From positions 310,001 through 374,000 of the forward strand of contig NZ_JAQRFN010000001.1 in assembly GCF_028598555.1 (NCBI RefSeq): a DNA stretch of 64,000 nucleotides, in the 5' to 3' direction. Within the stretch, counting starts at the first letter, position 1; each line of letters opens with the position of its first letter. The DNA is from Xenorhabdus anantnagensis (GTDB lineage Bacteria > Pseudomonadota > Gammaproteobacteria > Enterobacterales > Enterobacteriaceae). Both the position numbers and the translations under genes were made by a program. Positions 30,417 through 41,058 of this stretch are shown here, piece by piece. The notes under the pieces were generated by a model, which saw nothing but the letters and a program-made list of their open reading frames with translations, was not told the origin of the DNA and did no database searches.

Positions 30417-30827
30417 ATGTCAGATGCCACTTCTCACAAAGTATCCATTCTCTACGGTATCAAAAACTGCGATACCATAAAAAAAGCGCGTCGTTGGTTA
30501 GAAGATCAAAAAATCTCTTATCAATTTCATGATTATCGGATTGATGGTCTATCCCCTGAGCTGCTTCAATCATTCATTGACCAAGTTGGCTGGGAATCTC
30601 TCTTGAATACTCGTGGTACAACGTGGCGCAAATTATCTGACGAACAAAAAGCAGCCATTAACAATGCAGAGGCTGCCAAGGCGCTAATGCTGGAGCAACC
30701 CTCAATCATAAAACGCCCTCTGTTGATCTTGAGTACAGAAGATTCAAAAAACAAGGGGACAGAAGCAGAGAAGTATTTGCTAGGCTTCAAGGCAGAACAA
30801 TATGAACAATTTTTCTCCCATGGCTAG
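30417..30827 (+). CDS. yffB: ArsC-family thioredoxin-fold protein YffB
   Basis: 136 residues, ArsC/Spx-like thioredoxin fold: N-terminal [18 protein letters not shown] (single Cys, no CxxC) and C-terminal IKRPLLI. E. coli YffB is shorter (118); the extra residues lie at the ends. Function unknown; YffB has been described as a possible glutathione-dependent thiol reductase, which I cannot confirm here. ATG at 30417 (MSDATSH) chosen over the frame start at 30339. Directly upstream of dapE, as in E. coli. Confidence 0.88.
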   Translation: MSDATSHKVSILYGIKNCDTIKKARRWLEDQKISYQFHDYRIDGLSPELLQSFIDQVGWESLLNTRGTTWRKLSDEQKAAINNAEAAKALMLEQPSIIKRPLLILSTEDSKNKGTEAEKYLLGFKAEQYEQFFSHG

Positions 30828-30841
30828 ATAAGGATACTATC

Positions 30842-31969
30842 ATGACTTGTCCAGTAATCGACCTTGCTCAACAGTTAATCAATCGTCCTTCTGTCAGCCC
30901 AGATGATCAAGGCTGTCAGGAACTTCTTATCCAGCGCCTGCAAGATATTGGCTTCACGATAGAACGAATGCCTTTCGGCGATACCTTGAATTTCTGGGCT
31001 TATCGTGGAACCGGAGTCACTTTTGCTCTTGCTGGACATACAGATGTCGTTCCTGCCGGAGATATCTCACAATGGCAAACTCCCCCTTTTGAGGCATCTA
31101 TTCGTGATGGCATGTTGTATGGCCGTGGCGCTGCAGATATGAAAAGCTCTCTGGCTGCAATGGTTGTTGCTGCCGAACGTTTTGTTGCAGAGAATCCTGA
31201 GCATAAAGGCCGTCTGGCTTTTCTGATCACCTCCGATGAAGAAGCCAAAGCAGACAATGGTACAGTTAAGGTGGTTGAAGAGTTAATGTCTCGCCATGAA
31301 CGTTTGGATTATTGTCTGGTGGGAGAGCCATCCAGCCAGCAATGCCTTGGGGATATGATAAAAAATGGTCGGCGGGGTTCTCTGACTGCCAATCTGACTA
31401 TTTTTGGCATCCAAGGACATGTCGCCTATCCACAGTTGGCTGATAACCCTATTCATCGTGCGGTGCCTTTTCTGCAAGAACTCGTCAATACTCAATGGGA
31501 TAATGGCAACGAATTTTTCCCTGCCACCAGCATGCAAATCGCCAATGTTCAGGCGGGAACCGGCAGTAATAACATTATCCCGGGTAAATTGTGGGTTCAA
31601 TTTAATTTCCGTTTCAGCACCGAACTGACAGATGCCGAGATCCGCCAGCAGGTTGAAGATATGCTGAAAAAGCACCACCTCAAATACGAGCTTGATTGGT
31701 GGCTATCAGGTCAGCCTTTCCTGACTTGCAAAGGTGCTCTTGTTGATGCCGTGGTTGAATCCATTGAGCACTATTGTGGATATAAGCCAGAGCTATCAAC
31801 TAATGGCGGTACATCAGATGGACGCTTTATTGCCAAGATGGGAGCACAAGTTGTGGAGTTAGGGCCAATCAATGCAACAATCCATAAAACAAATGAATGT
31901 GTCAAAGTGTCTGATTTACAAGAATTGAGCCTGATTTATCAACGTATCATGGAGCAATTAATCAAATGA
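30842..31969 (+). CDS. dapE: Succinyl-diaminopimelate desuccinylase
   Basis: Zn-dependent M20 hydrolase of the succinylase branch of lysine/diaminopimelate synthesis: N-succinyl-LL-DAP to LL-DAP and succinate. 375 residues (E. coli also 375). Metal-binding motifs [18 protein letters not shown] (bridging Asp), catalytic Glu in [12 protein letters not shown]-terminal His in NATIHKTNE. Starts 14 bases after yffB, and the stop overlaps the next start (ATGA). Confidence 0.96.
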   Translation: MTCPVIDLAQQLINRPSVSPDDQGCQELLIQRLQDIGFTIERMPFGDTLNFWAYRGTGVTFALAGHTDVVPAGDISQWQTPPFEASIRDGMLYGRGAADMKSSLAAMVVAAERFVAENPEHKGRLAFLITSDEEAKADNGTVKVVEELMSRHERLDYCLVGEPSSQQCLGDMIKNGRRGSLTANLTIFGIQGHVAYPQLADNPIHRAVPFLQELVNTQWDNGNEFFPATSMQIANVQAGTGSNNIIPGKLWVQFNFRFSTELTDAEIRQQVEDMLKKHHLKYELDWWLSGQPFLTCKGALVDAVVESIEHYCGYKPELSTNGGTSDGRFIAKMGAQVVELGPINATIHKTNECVKVSDLQELSLIYQRIMEQLIK

Positions 31970-32634
31970 TGACACCTGAAATCTTAACCGGTCTGTCCAC
32001 GGATCATTTAATCACGCTTACTGGCAATCACCGCTTGCAGTTTAATGCTACTAAAGCGTTTCTTGCCATGCAGAAAGAAGCAACTAAAGCAGGTTTTAAA
32101 CCACAACCAGCCAGTTCGTTCCGTGATTTCACGCGCCAGCAAACTATCTGGAATGAAAAATTCCGTGGTCAGCGTCCAGTATTAGATGACAATAGCCAAC
32201 CTCTTGATATCTCGAAAATGAGTGAAGGTGAACTTTGTGAAGCTATTCTTCGTTGGTCAGCATTGCCAGGAGCGAGCCGCCATCATTGGGGTACTGAGCT
32301 GGATATTTATGACCCCTTTCTGCTGCCAGAAGGTAAAAAATTACAGCTAGAGCCGTGGGAATATGAAAATGGGGGGTACTTTGAGCCATTAACCCATTGG
32401 CTGACAGAAAATATGTCTCGCTATGATTTCTACCGTCCCTTTACTCGCCATGACGCAGGCGTAGCTTATGAGCCATGGCATATCAGTTATTGGCCATTAT
32501 CTCATGAAGCCGAAAATTTATTCGATGAACAAACCCTGTTGAGTGCTTGGGAGAATCGCGATATTGCCGGGATAGATTGGTTGAAATCCAATCTATCCTA
32601 TATATTTAAAAAGTACATCAGGATAGTAGACTAA
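31966..32634 (+). CDS. M15 family D-alanyl-D-alanine carboxypeptidase-like metallopeptidase
   Basis: 222 residues, VanY/M15B family. Zinc-ligand motifs [13 protein letters not shown] (His, Asp) and EPWHISYW (His) are both present, so it should be catalytic. No clear signal peptide at the N-terminus, so periplasmic action on peptidoglycan is uncertain; it could act on D-Ala-D-Ala peptides in the cytoplasm. It is translationally coupled to dapE, which makes a product used in peptidoglycan, a suggestive link. E. coli lacks this gene at dapE. Confidence 0.85.
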   Translation: MMTPEILTGLSTDHLITLTGNHRLQFNATKAFLAMQKEATKAGFKPQPASSFRDFTRQQTIWNEKFRGQRPVLDDNSQPLDISKMSEGELCEAILRWSALPGASRHHWGTELDIYDPFLLPEGKKLQLEPWEYENGGYFEPLTHWLTENMSRYDFYRPFTRHDAGVAYEPWHISYWPLSHEAENLFDEQTLLSAWENRDIAGIDWLKSNLSYIFKKYIRIVD

Positions 32635-32671
32635 AAAACCGTGAATCAGAAAAATGGCAGATTAGCAAAAT

Positions 32672-32700
32672 AGCTGACCATAAAAATGGTCAGCTTTAAA
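32672..32700 (+). terminator. Terminator after the dapE operon
   Basis: Perfect 10-bp stem AGCTGACCAT/ATGGTCAGCT (32672-32681 with 32686-32695), loop of 4, about 38 bases after the M15 gene stop. Short T-run downstream is weak. Confidence 0.65.
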
Positions 32701-32824
32701 AAAGTAAAATCCAAAACAGTTAACTTAAAAATAGCTAATTATCAGAAATGACACATTAGGCTCTTGGGCTTCATGAAAGAGGCTCTTAACATTCCAAGGA
32801 AAATATTATGTCGAGGAAAATACC

Positions 32825-33022
32825 ATGCATTGGTTAATAGATTATTGGTGGATTGTTCTGTTAGTGCTCATCGGCATTATCATTAATGCGGTAAAAGCGC
32901 TAAATCGCGTCGATCCAAAATCTTTCTTGGATAACAAACGTGAATTGCCCCCGCATCGAGATCTTAACGACCAATGGGATGATGATGAGGATGATTGGTC
33001 GCAGAAGAATCGCAAGAAATAA
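32825..33022 (+). CDS. ypfN: Small membrane protein YpfN (UPF0370)
   Basis: 65 residues: one N-terminal helix (about 5-24), then an acidic, charged tail with [21 protein letters not shown], almost the same as E. coli YpfN. Function unknown. The 3' end overlaps the tmcA 3' end by 59 bases on opposite strands. Confidence 0.92.
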   Translation: MHWLIDYWWIVLLVLIGIIINAVKALNRVDPKSFLDNKRELPPHRDLNDQWDDDEDDWSQKNRKK

Positions 33023-35198
33023 CCCAGTTTCTCCAGTGATTGGCAAGCATTTTATCTATGTTTGCCAATGCATCAGCTGCCTCTTCCCGCCAGTGTGTCA
33101 GCAATGCCTTACGGCCACTCAAAGATAAATCACTAACACATTGTTCGATACTTAGTTGCTGTTGAAGATGTTTTCTCAACGCAGGCAGAGCCAAATTACT
33201 CATCAACAGTAATCTCTGTAATGCAAAATAAGACGCTGACAAAGGGCGATGAGCAAATGCAAATCCAGCCAATTCCTGCCAATCACTGGCATTAAGATTC
33301 TCGTCACTGCCATGCTCAACTGGCAAGGCAAAACCCAGTAACGATTCCAGTCCGCTGGCATCTCTGGATAATCGCTGTTGTGCGGATTGGGCAAATCGTT
33401 CCCCCTGTTCACTCAACGGCAAGACAGCCATCGCGGTATAACAACCACTGCTCGCTTCCCGATGGGTTCCCATTCTGACCAATCGAAAACCACATTTTTG
33501 CCACAGTGCCCAAAGATCAACGGTATAACCAAAACTGACAGAAATAAAATCCAGCTTTTGTTTACTGGCTTTCCGGCATTGCTGGATTATCAAATGTTGC
33601 GCGATACCACGGCGGCGATATTGGGCTTGTACAGCAATACGACTGACTCGCTGTGATCGCAAGATTGCAGCCTGCGGAAAACCGCTATGTGCTGCCAAGG
33701 ATTGAGCCACCAAATTTCCTCTTGGCCGCCGACGCCCTGCCCATATCTCATGTGCCAATGCCTGTGACAAACCACCTTCGTCCACCATCCACAAAGCGCC
33801 TATCAATTGTTGCTTATGCTCTGAAGAATGGGTAATGGCAGCCTGGAATGTCATCCCGTTACCATCCATTAATCGACGCAAATCAAGAGGAGATGTACGA
33901 TAATGCGCACTGGTTAATAATCCATAAAATTGACGCAATAATGTGGAATGTTGTAACCATTCGGACTGATGAATCGGATGAAAAGATAACTTTTCTTCGC
34001 TCAGATATTTTTCACTCAAAAGTTCTTGACTTGATCGCCCTTCACTTAACCGTGTGTCATAAACCCGCTGCTTATTATTAAATAACTGCCCATCATTGAA
34101 TAACTGTTTATCATTGAATAACAAAGCACTATCCAGCCACGCTTCCAATGGATCATTTTCAGCCCAACGCATGGGCGTTTTCAATTCACGAATATGACAA
34201 TCAGGTAATGCGGCACAAAGTTTCAACAAAAAACCACGCCCTGTTCCTTCATAACCTTGAACCGTCGAAGTCAATAATACTCGTGGAAAATAGCGGATCA
34301 ATTCTGCCAATTGTGGTGTTGGGATCGCCGCGGCTTCGTCAATCAATAACCAATCAGCATCACTTTGATTTTCTTGCCCACCATTTTTCGCTCGGCAATA
34401 TTTCAATAAATTGTCTACTGCCCAAAAAGGCGTTTCTTGTTCCAAAGATTTCTGCTCAGCATCCCCTAAGATACCGGAATAGCGTCGAATAACTTCCGTC
34501 GTTATTTTTGCGGGGGCACATAACCAGCATTTACCTTGCCAATGTCGCACCAACATACCTGCCAAAGCTGATTTACCCCGCCCGCGTGGTGCAGTAATCA
34601 CCCAAACGCCTCGTGTAACCTGTAACAATTCTTCAAGAAGAGATTGTTGGCTGACTGTTGGGTTCCCATCAGGCATCTGCCACATTTCAGTTTGAGGCAA
34701 CGCTGACATCTGAAAAGGTATTTCTTGACGCCATAGTAATACTTCAGGAAACGCGAGAATTTGCTGCTGAATATGCCAAATAAAATGAGGCGTTGGAATG
34801 TCACCTACTGATTCATTCCAGCGCAAACTATCTTCATCAGGCTGTTTTGCCCATTGTGACCAAGCGGGTACACACATCACCAACCAGCTTCCCGCTTTTA
34901 GTGTGCCAGCCAGTATCGCCAGTGCTTCAGCATTAAACCCCAGGGTTGCATCAAAGATACCGTGCAGAAATTCACGTCCAAGCAAACTAACCGCTTTGGT
35001 TGGGTCAATCGCTTTTGTTGGATCTATAACACCCGATGTATGAGCAGAAACTGTCAGCCAATCCCCTTGAAACTGTTTTGTGAGCTGATTGACGATCAAT
35101 GCACTCCATTGAGGATCACCACTTAAAACAACCAAACGGCGCTGTCCCTGTTGTTGCATCTGTGCCTGCAATGCTATCCATGAGCTATGCACAGTCAC
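32964..35198 (-). CDS. tmcA: tRNA(Met) cytidine acetyltransferase
   Basis: Makes N4-acetylcytidine at the wobble base of elongator tRNA(Met), using acetyl-CoA and ATP. 744 residues: N-terminal DUF1726 domain, RNA helicase domain with Walker A in [13 protein letters not shown] and Walker B-like [14 protein letters not shown] domain with [10 protein letters not shown], and a C-terminal tRNA-binding region. GTG at 35198 overlaps the yeaL stop (GTGA), so translation is coupled. Two in-frame short repeats are seen (DPTKA near 34993-35026; LFN-type near 34069-34123). Confidence 0.95.
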   Translation of the reverse strand: MTVHSSWIALQAQMQQQGQRRLVVLSGDPQWSALIVNQLTKQFQGDWLTVSAHTSGVIDPTKAIDPTKAVSLLGREFLHGIFDATLGFNAEALAILAGTLKAGSWLVMCVPAWSQWAKQPDEDSLRWNESVGDIPTPHFIWHIQQQILAFPEVLLWRQEIPFQMSALPQTEMWQMPDGNPTVSQQSLLEELLQVTRGVWVITAPRGRGKSALAGMLVRHWQGKCWLCAPAKITTEVIRRYSGILGDAEQKSLEQETPFWAVDNLLKYCRAKNGGQENQSDADWLLIDEAAAIPTPQLAELIRYFPRVLLTSTVQGYEGTGRGFLLKLCAALPDCHIRELKTPMRWAENDPLEAWLDSALLFNDKQLFNDGQLFNNKQRVYDTRLSEGRSSQELLSEKYLSEEKLSFHPIHQSEWLQHSTLLRQFYGLLTSAHYRTSPLDLRRLMDGNGMTFQAAITHSSEHKQQLIGALWMVDEGGLSQALAHEIWAGRRRPRGNLVAQSLAAHSGFPQAAILRSQRVSRIAVQAQYRRRGIAQHLIIQQCRKASKQKLDFISVSFGYTVDLWALWQKCGFRLVRMGTHREASSGCYTAMAVLPLSEQGERFAQSAQQRLSRDASGLESLLGFALPVEHGSDENLNASDWQELAGFAFAHRPLSASYFALQRLLLMSNLALPALRKHLQQQLSIEQCVSDLSLSGRKALLTHWREEAADALANIDKMLANHWRNWVISCDSSATNHPHHHPIGR

Positions 35199-35647
35199 GA
35201 CTTACCAATCATGATCGATAAAAGACCAGCGGCAATCAGCGGGCCTACGGGTACGCCCCTGAATAGCGCCACACCCAACACCGTGCCAACCAATAACCCC
35301 GCAACCGTAGAAGGCTGACTAGACATTAAAGCAACACCACGGCTGCCCAACCATGACACAAGAACACCCACAGCAATAGCCAACAGGGATTTCCAGTTTA
35401 AGAAAGAGCTAAAAATTTCCTGCGCGGAAATTTTCCCACTGGCGATAGGTGCCATAACTCCGATAGTCAGGATCAGGATACCTATCGTCAAGCCATACTT
35501 TTCCACCCAAGGGAAAAACTGATTCAATGGCGTGATACGGACAACCAACAGAAATAGCATGGCAAGTGTCACTGTCATGTTATGGCTGATGATGCCAAGC
35601 CCTGCAAGTACAAGCAAAATAAGTAAAGTAGGATCAATATGACTCAT
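35195..35647 (-). CDS. yeaL: YeaL family inner-membrane protein (DUF441)
   Basis: 150 residues, four to five hydrophobic helices, with [13 protein letters not shown] and [24 protein letters not shown] matching E. coli YeaL. Function unknown. Here it precedes and overlaps tmcA, a neighbour it does not have in E. coli. Confidence 0.9.
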   Translation of the reverse strand: MSHIDPTLLILLVLAGLGIISHNMTVTLAMLFLLVVRITPLNQFFPWVEKYGLTIGILILTIGVMAPIASGKISAQEIFSSFLNWKSLLAIAVGVLVSWLGSRGVALMSSQPSTVAGLLVGTVLGVALFRGVPVGPLIAAGLLSIMIGKS

Positions 35648-36127
35648 TAGTTTTTATTTCCTATAAGACACTATAAAAACAATGTTTGATTATTTTTGAA
35701 TCAGACAACATAAATTATGACACGGACTGGATAATAACTTAAAATTTTTGTATTTAATGAAAAATATTTTATTCAGTGGGTGAATGATTATATCTACATA
35801 TAAAACAAACAGTAATGAAAGTGGTATGGAATAGATCTTCCTTATACTTCAATCACCATACCTAAATTGGGTGAACAGTGTGACCGCTTGCAGTTTGTTA
35901 ACTCTCTTGCTTTAAGTAATAACATTGATAAATAATTATTCATACAAATCAAGATGCACCTTGTTTCTTGATAAGAAAAAGCATCACAACATGGCAATTT
36001 AGCCATAGCGTCAGTAACAAGCCAGTCTTATTGCGCTTTGCTGATAAATACCAACACTTTTACCAGGGTGAATTGCGGAAAGATTGTCAGAAGTAGTTTG
36101 CAATCAAGATGCATTCGTATAAGCAAT
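35648..36127. other. Spacer between yeaL and a lipoprotein gene, no gene seen
   Basis: 480-base AT-rich spacer between divergent genes. It contains the near-palindrome TTTCTTGATAAGAAA around 35963 and no open frame with a credible start. Promoters for both genes should lie here but none is clear. Confidence 0.55.
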
Positions 36128-36481
36128 ATGAAAAAATTAACGTCCTCCATCATAATCTGCCTCTCCTTGGCAGGTTGCACCACGCAATGGGTACCTGCAA
36201 CAAGTAATCCTGTCCCTTTCAGTGAAGCAAAAGTTGAGTGCAAGCTGTCAGCATTACAACAATTTCCTGTAAAAAATGAAGTAGCCCAGAGATCAACAAT
36301 GAAAATGGTACAACAGCCTTGTATAAATAAAGATCAATGCGGAAAAAATGGTTACTACAGCCAGAATGTTCCCGTAACCGAAAGCTATGTGATGGATGTT
36401 AATGAGGGTTCCAGAAGAGAATCTTATCATGGCTGTATGCAACAGAAAGGCTGGAAACAGATAACCAAATCCCTGCTCTAA
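36128..36481 (+). CDS. Small predicted lipoprotein, function unknown
   Basis: 117 residues. Clear lipoprotein signal: MKK, hydrophobic core, lipobox SLAGC at about residues 13-17, then TTQWVP. Four further cysteines suggest a disulfide-stabilised periplasmic domain; the end (CMQQKGW) is typical of small enterobacterial lipoproteins. ATG at 36128 is chosen because the lipobox then falls at the normal distance. No family assigned. Followed by a strong terminator. Confidence 0.72.
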   Translation: MKKLTSSIIICLSLAGCTTQWVPATSNPVPFSEAKVECKLSALQQFPVKNEVAQRSTMKMVQQPCINKDQCGKNGYYSQNVPVTESYVMDVNEGSRRESYHGCMQQKGWKQITKSLL

Positions 36482-36510
36482 CGTTGATTAAGCGCGTAAA
36501 ATAAGAAAAT

Positions 36511-36550
36511 AGGATGCCCTTTTTATTGCCGGGCATCCTTTTATTTTAAT
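36511..36550 (+). terminator. Terminator after the small lipoprotein gene
   Basis: Perfect 9-bp stem AGGATGCCC/GGGCATCCT (36511-36519 with 36531-36539), loop of 11, followed by TTTTATTTTAAT. Could also serve purC in the opposite direction. Confidence 0.85.
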
Positions 36551-36594
36551 CAATACTTTTTAAACAATACTTTTTAAACAATATTTTTTAAGTA
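36551..36594. repeat. Short tandem repeat of CAATACTTTTTAAA units
   Basis: Three near-identical 14-15-base units between the lipoprotein terminator and the purC stop. Resembles other local microduplications in this window (50817-50884, 30291-30323). Confidence 0.75.
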
Positions 36595-36607
36595 ATCGTT
36601 TGCGTCA

Positions 36608-37321
36608 TTAGTCCAAAATAACGCCAATACGGCGTGCAACTTCCTCATACGCTTCAATTAAACCACCGAGACTTTGGCGAAAACGATCTTTATCCATTTT
36701 ATCCATCGTCTGTTTATCCCATAAGCGGCTACCATCCGGTGAAAATTCATCTCCCAATATGACTTTGCCCTCGAACAAGCCAAATTCCAACTTAAAATCC
36801 ACCAGAATCAAACCCGCATCATCAAACAATTTGCTCAATACTTCATTGGCTTTGTAACTCAGGCGTTTCATTTCAGATAAATGCTCTTTGCTCACCCAAC
36901 CAAATGTCTCACAGTAGGATTCATTGACCATAGGATCGTGTTTGGCATCGTCTTTCAGAAACAGATCAAACAGCGGCGGATTAAGCACCATCCCTTCTTC
37001 CACTCCCAGACGCTTGACAAGAGAACCTGCGGCACGGTTACGAATAACACACTCAACAGGAACCATATCAAGTTTTTTCACCAAGGACTCATTATCTGAC
37101 AGCAGTTGTTCCATTTGCGTCGGAATACCCGCTTCTTCCAGTTTGCTCATAATGAAATGATTGAATTTATTATTCACCATTCCCTTGCGATCGAACTGTT
37201 CAATGCGTTCACCATCCAATGCTGATGTATCATTACGGAATTCCAGTACAAGCAAGTCAGGATTGTCAGTAGCATACACTGTTTTTGCCTTTCCACGATA
37301 CAACTCAGCTTTTTTCTGCAT
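36608..37321 (-). CDS. purC: SAICAR synthetase
   Basis: Joins CAIR and aspartate with ATP to give SAICAR in de novo purine synthesis. 237 residues, the same length as E. coli. N-terminal [13 protein letters not shown] (ATP binding), [18 protein letters not shown] and LVDFKLEFG motifs all intact. Independent of the bamC-dapA operon upstream, which ends in a strong terminator at 37387. Confidence 0.97.
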   Translation of the reverse strand: MQKKAELYRGKAKTVYATDNPDLLVLEFRNDTSALDGERIEQFDRKGMVNNKFNHFIMSKLEEAGIPTQMEQLLSDNESLVKKLDMVPVECVIRNRAAGSLVKRLGVEEGMVLNPPLFDLFLKDDAKHDPMVNESYCETFGWVSKEHLSEMKRLSYKANEVLSKLFDDAGLILVDFKLEFGLFEGKVILGDEFSPDGSRLWDKQTMDKMDKDRFRQSLGGLIEAYEEVARRIGVILD

Positions 37322-37386
37322 TTTATACTCCAGAAATATGACATCTTTAAACGTAAATAATTAAACAAAAAACGCTTCCAAAATAT

Positions 37387-37406
37387 AAAGGGGCCTTGGC
37401 CCCTTT
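37387..37406 (-). terminator. Terminator after bamC
   Basis: Perfect 9-bp stem AAAGGGGCC/GGCCCCTTT with a 2-base centre, 6 bases past the bamC stop, followed on the minus strand by AT-rich sequence. Confidence 0.75.
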
Positions 37407-37412
37407 ACTATA

Positions 37413-38459
37413 TTACTTATCTTTGGATTGGCTAAATGCGGCTTCCAGCACAGCCAGCATTTGATCATTTTCAGATTGAGTCAGCGGCTTACCTTTCTCA
37501 CTGATAAACTGTAGGCTGCTTCGGTTATCCAAATCACCCACCTGCAACTTATAGCTTCCTTCGCTGATAGAAGGCGCTTCTACTCCCAACGCTTTCCAAT
37601 CAGAAGAACTGCGTCCTTTATAAGTCACTTCTATCGCTCCCTTGGAGCGTGTACGATCCGTGATTTGCATACCAATGCTTTCCAACACGTATGGCAATCT
37701 GTTCCAAACTACGTTGTATGGCGCACGCACAATGATTTGTGGTAACCCGGTATTATCACTGCCACTTTGTAAAGACAATGCACCTGAGCTTTTAGCGCTG
37801 CTCAGGCTCGTAGCCTCCTGTTGCAGGCTTAAGCCACTGACCAATTTATTAAGCATTATTACATTGTAACGCTGGATTTCGGCTGGAGCGGTAATTTCCT
37901 TTTCTCCATGTTTCAAACCTTCATTCGAAACAGACAGAACTGTTTGATAACTTTGTTGGGTAACCGAAATACGGTAACGTCCCTGATAAGGAACATTTTC
38001 ATCTGCCCGTTGCCATGTGATCCAATCAGTCGTCACGGTTTGTGCAGAATCATCTTTATGGCTGATTTTATACCCATTTTCTGCCAGCAGATTGTTTATC
38101 TGTGACCATAATTTGCTGTATTCCGGGGTATTCTCAAGCAACAACTTACTGCTGTTAGCACTATTTTCAACGCGGGAACCCGTCAGTAACGGCAGAACCT
38201 GCAATGGAGGACGTATATCCAAATCTTTTCCCACTGCCCCTGTTGAATCCGTTGCCGGAATATTATACTCGCCATTTTGCAGTGGTAATATCATTCCCGC
38301 AGGGATGTTCAATGTTTTCAGTGGAGGCATGTCAAGATAGGATTGATCCCCGCTGACTTGACGTTTATAGCGCTGATCGCTGGAGCAGGCAGCCAAAAAA
38401 ACTACCAATGATAGACCAGCAATCTTCATGACCTTCGATTTTTGCAATAATGTTGCCAT
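37413..38459 (-). CDS. bamC: Outer-membrane assembly lipoprotein BamC (NlpB)
   Basis: Lipoprotein of the BAM complex that folds outer-membrane proteins. 348 residues (E. coli 344). Lipobox VVFLAAC at about residues 19-25, an unstructured lasso-like segment with YLDMPPLKTLNIPAG that binds BamD in E. coli, then two helix-grip domains. 17 bases downstream of dapA, so co-transcribed, as in E. coli. Confidence 0.94.
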   Translation of the reverse strand: MATLLQKSKVMKIAGLSLVVFLAACSSDQRYKRQVSGDQSYLDMPPLKTLNIPAGMILPLQNGEYNIPATDSTGAVGKDLDIRPPLQVLPLLTGSRVENSANSSKLLLENTPEYSKLWSQINNLLAENGYKISHKDDSAQTVTTDWITWQRADENVPYQGRYRISVTQQSYQTVLSVSNEGLKHGEKEITAPAEIQRYNVIMLNKLVSGLSLQQEATSLSSAKSSGALSLQSGSDNTGLPQIIVRAPYNVVWNRLPYVLESIGMQITDRTRSKGAIEVTYKGRSSSDWKALGVEAPSISEGSYKLQVGDLDNRSSLQFISEKGKPLTQSENDQMLAVLEAAFSQSKDK

Positions 38460-38476
38460 TAAAATTCCCTAAAATT

Positions 38477-39376
38477 TTACAGTAATCCAGCTATTTTCAA
38501 GGCCTTACCAACTGGAATTTGCCCTTCCTGCGTTAGCGGAATCATTGGCAAACGCAATGAATCATCGGCAATCAATCCCAATTGACGGCAAGCCCATTTA
38601 ACTGGCGTCGGGCTAGGTTCAACAAATAATTGATGATGCAATCCCATCAGTCGGCTGTTCAGGCCACGAGCCTTCAAAAATTCACCTTGCTTAGCCAATT
38701 CACACACCTGTGCCATTTCCGCCGCCGCAGCGTTTGCGGTTACAGAAATAACACCTTTACCACCCAGCTGCATGAAATCGACAAAACTTGCATCATCACC
38801 ACTCAGCAGAATGAAATTTTCATCATTAACCAATTCTTGGATCTGACTAACACGACTTAAGTTCCCTGTCGCTTCCTTAAGCGCAACAATATTTTTCAGT
38901 TTCGCCAAACGTGCGACAGTCGGAGGCAATAAATCACATCCGGTACGAGATGGCACATTATACAGAATTTGTGGTAAGTCAGTATTCTCAGCTACTGCCT
39001 TATAGTGCAAATATAAACCTTCCTGCGATGGTCTATTATAATAAGGTGTCACTGACAGGCAACCCACAACACCCGTGTTTTCAAAACAGTTGGTCAGAGA
39101 AATAGCTTCCGCCGTAGCATTCGCCCCTGTTCCTGCAATCACAGGAATGCGCCCATCAGCCATTTCCAATGTTGTCAGTACAACATCAACGTGTTCGTCA
39201 TGGTTAAGTGTTGCGCACTCGCCAGTTGTTCCAACAGACACAATCGCAGATGTACCACTGGCGATATGATAATCAACTAATTTTTTCAAACCAGTCTTAT
39301 CAATCTGACCAGCTGAGTCCATCGGAGTTATCAATGCAACTATACTGCCTGTAAAACCAGAATGCTCGCTTACCAT
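38477..39376 (-). CDS. dapA: 4-hydroxy-tetrahydrodipicolinate synthase
   Basis: Condenses pyruvate with aspartate semialdehyde, the first step to lysine and diaminopimelate. About 299 residues (E. coli 292). TIM barrel with the Schiff-base Lys in ALKEATGNL and the catalytic Tyr in [10 protein letters not shown]. Two in-frame ATGs: 39376 is preferred because the AAGGGG sequence lies 8 bases before it; ATG at 39382 has only a 2-base gap. Confidence 0.95.
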   Translation of the reverse strand: MVSEHSGFTGSIVALITPMDSAGQIDKTGLKKLVDYHIASGTSAIVSVGTTGECATLNHDEHVDVVLTTLEMADGRIPVIAGTGANATAEAISLTNCFENTGVVGCLSVTPYYNRPSQEGLYLHYKAVAENTDLPQILYNVPSRTGCDLLPPTVARLAKLKNIVALKEATGNLSRVSQIQELVNDENFILLSGDDASFVDFMQLGGKGVISVTANAAAAEMAQVCELAKQGEFLKARGLNSRLMGLHHQLFVEPSPTPVKWACRQLGLIADDSLRLPMIPLTQEGQIPVGKALKIAGLL

Positions 39377-39627
39377 TGCCATTTCCCCTTAGTTAAACCT
39401 TAAACTGCAAATGAGAAGTTCATGGTACTTTCTTGTTATACAGAAGAAAACTCTTTAAGCACGCGATTTCAATGAATTTTGTTAATATCAAGTGTAGCCA
39501 ATTAAACAGAAATTATAATCATACTCTAAACTCCCTTAATAAATGCGATTGACCTTCTCCTGATCATTTTTTATGTTTAAACACAATATACACAGCAGAC
39601 ATCTATTAAAATTAAAGGAAAATCGCT

Positions 39628-40209
39628 TTGCCAACATCAGAACAGCATTTTTTAGTGATCACAGCCCTGGGTACCGATCGTCCCGGCATCGTTAATACCA
39701 TCACCCGCCTCGTTAGTACATGCGGTTGTAATATTGAAGATAGCCGTCTGGCAATGTTTGGCGAAGAATTTACTTTTATCATGTTACTATCTGGTAGCTG
39801 GAACGCCATTACTTTGATCGAATCCACCCTGCCACAGAAGGGCGCAGAGCTTGAACTACTCATAGTAATGAAACGCACACGATGCGGTGTTCAGAAAAGA
39901 TTTCCTTCGACCATCACCGTAAAAGTAGATGTAGATGATTCACCAGGCATTGTTGAACGTTTTACCAGTTTATTCACGGCCCAGGATTTTAATATCGCTG
40001 AACTGGTATCAAAAACTCAACCAGCCGATGGGAATCACCCTGCTCGCTTGCAGATTCAAATTACAGGCCACAACCCATCTGATGATAATGGCACGATATT
40101 TAAAGAAACCTTTCATCACCTATGTACAGAATTAAATGCACAAGGCAGCATTAGCGTACAAAAACATTCAAAAGTTGAAATATTACAACAAAAACGAAAT
40201 AAAAAATAA
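39628..40209 (+). CDS. gcvR: Glycine cleavage system transcriptional repressor GcvR
   Basis: Two ACT domains, 193 residues. GcvR binds GcvA and keeps it from activating gcvTHP when glycine is absent. N-terminal LVITALGTDRPGIVNTITRLVS and GEEFTFIMLLSGSWNAITLIES match E. coli GcvR closely. The start is TTG at 39628 with AAAGGAAAA 6-7 bases before; no in-frame ATG is nearby. Divergent from dapA, as in E. coli. Confidence 0.94.
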   Translation: MPTSEQHFLVITALGTDRPGIVNTITRLVSTCGCNIEDSRLAMFGEEFTFIMLLSGSWNAITLIESTLPQKGAELELLIVMKRTRCGVQKRFPSTITVKVDVDDSPGIVERFTSLFTAQDFNIAELVSKTQPADGNHPARLQIQITGHNPSDDNGTIFKETFHHLCTELNAQGSISVQKHSKVEILQQKRNKK

Positions 40210-40251
40210 AAACAAAGAATGCATATGGGTATGTACAGAGAAGAAAGATAC

Positions 40252-40274
40252 TCAGCCTTCAATTTGGAGGCTGA
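40252..40274. terminator. Hairpin between gcvR and the unknown gene
   Basis: Stem of about 9 (TCAGCCT at 40252-40258 with AGGCTGA at 40268-40274, extended by a G-U and a G-C pair), small loop, in the convergent spacer. Probably ends one or both transcripts. Confidence 0.5.
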
Positions 40275-40329
40275 TTCTTAAGAAAAAGCCACGCCGGAGC
40301 GCAGCTTTGCATTCAAGATGTAAGCAGAA

Positions 40330-41058
40330 TTAACGCCAATTGATACAAAACGCCTTGGTTTTATTTGTTTGTTTCAGTATCTCACCTAGTTTTCGTGAGT
40401 CATTATTGCTATATGCAACGGTGTATATATCGTTGGTGCTGTCTCCACTTAAAAGTGAGGAAGCGCCAAGATGATAGATTGTGTTATCAACGGTCACATG
40501 AATACTTTTCGTAAGTAGTCCTGCCACCTTCTCATGGCTCTCTTTCGAAGATACGATCAAATGCAACCAATCATACGTACTCCAATAGAATGCCAGAATA
40601 TCTGTAATTTCTGTCTTATTTGAGATTATATTTAGAGTTCCAAAAGGAGATTCACTTCCACTGACCCATCCTCCCTCGTCGCTTATATATCCCCAATCCT
40701 GACCGTGATTAAACTTGCTGGTTCCTGATGTAAGATCAAAGGACAGCATACAGTTAAATTTCCAATCACAAGCCATCATATCTTCTTGAGTTGGCTGCCA
40801 AATTGAAAATTCACCACTTTCATTGATCTTTTCAATTTGGGGCGAAAAATTCGCCGACTTGGGGGCAAGGCGAATATACTCGTTAGAATCCTCCCAATCA
40901 CTACGATACAACTGATTACCTAAATACACTTGAATGATTGCCCAAGGAAAAGAGCCAATTGGTGCCACTACAGCATCAATCTTAATTTTGAATTGGTCTG
41001 GATCAAATGGGCACTTGAGATCAGGTTGTTGATTTTCTGGCTTATTAACTTCAGACAT
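40330..41058 (-). CDS. Hypothetical protein, unknown family
   Basis: 242 residues, soluble, no signal peptide or membrane segment, acidic and rich in Trp, Ser and Asn. It looks like a beta-rich globular protein, but I do not recognise a family and found no catalytic motif. It separates gcvR from bcp, which are adjacent in E. coli, so it is probably acquired. ATG at 41058 is preceded by GAGGG. Flanking spacers are very AT-rich. Confidence 0.7.
   Translation of the reverse strand: MSEVNKPENQQPDLKCPFDPDQFKIKIDAVVAPIGSFPWAIIQVYLGNQLYRSDWEDSNEYIRLAPKSANFSPQIEKINESGEFSIWQPTQEDMMACDWKFNCMLSFDLTSGTSKFNHGQDWGYISDEGGWVSGSESPFGTLNIISNKTEITDILAFYWSTYDWLHLIVSSKESHEKVAGLLTKSIHVTVDNTIYHLGASSLLSGDSTNDIYTVAYSNNDSRKLGEILKQTNKTKAFCINWR

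Noticed and set aside
36551-36594. CRISPR-like or iteron repeat
   Set aside because: The units are contiguous with no spacers of constant length and no cas or replication gene is near.
37360-37378. PurR box upstream of purC
   Set aside because: The best stretch (GGAAGCGTTTTT) has two mismatches at key consensus positions; too weak to call.
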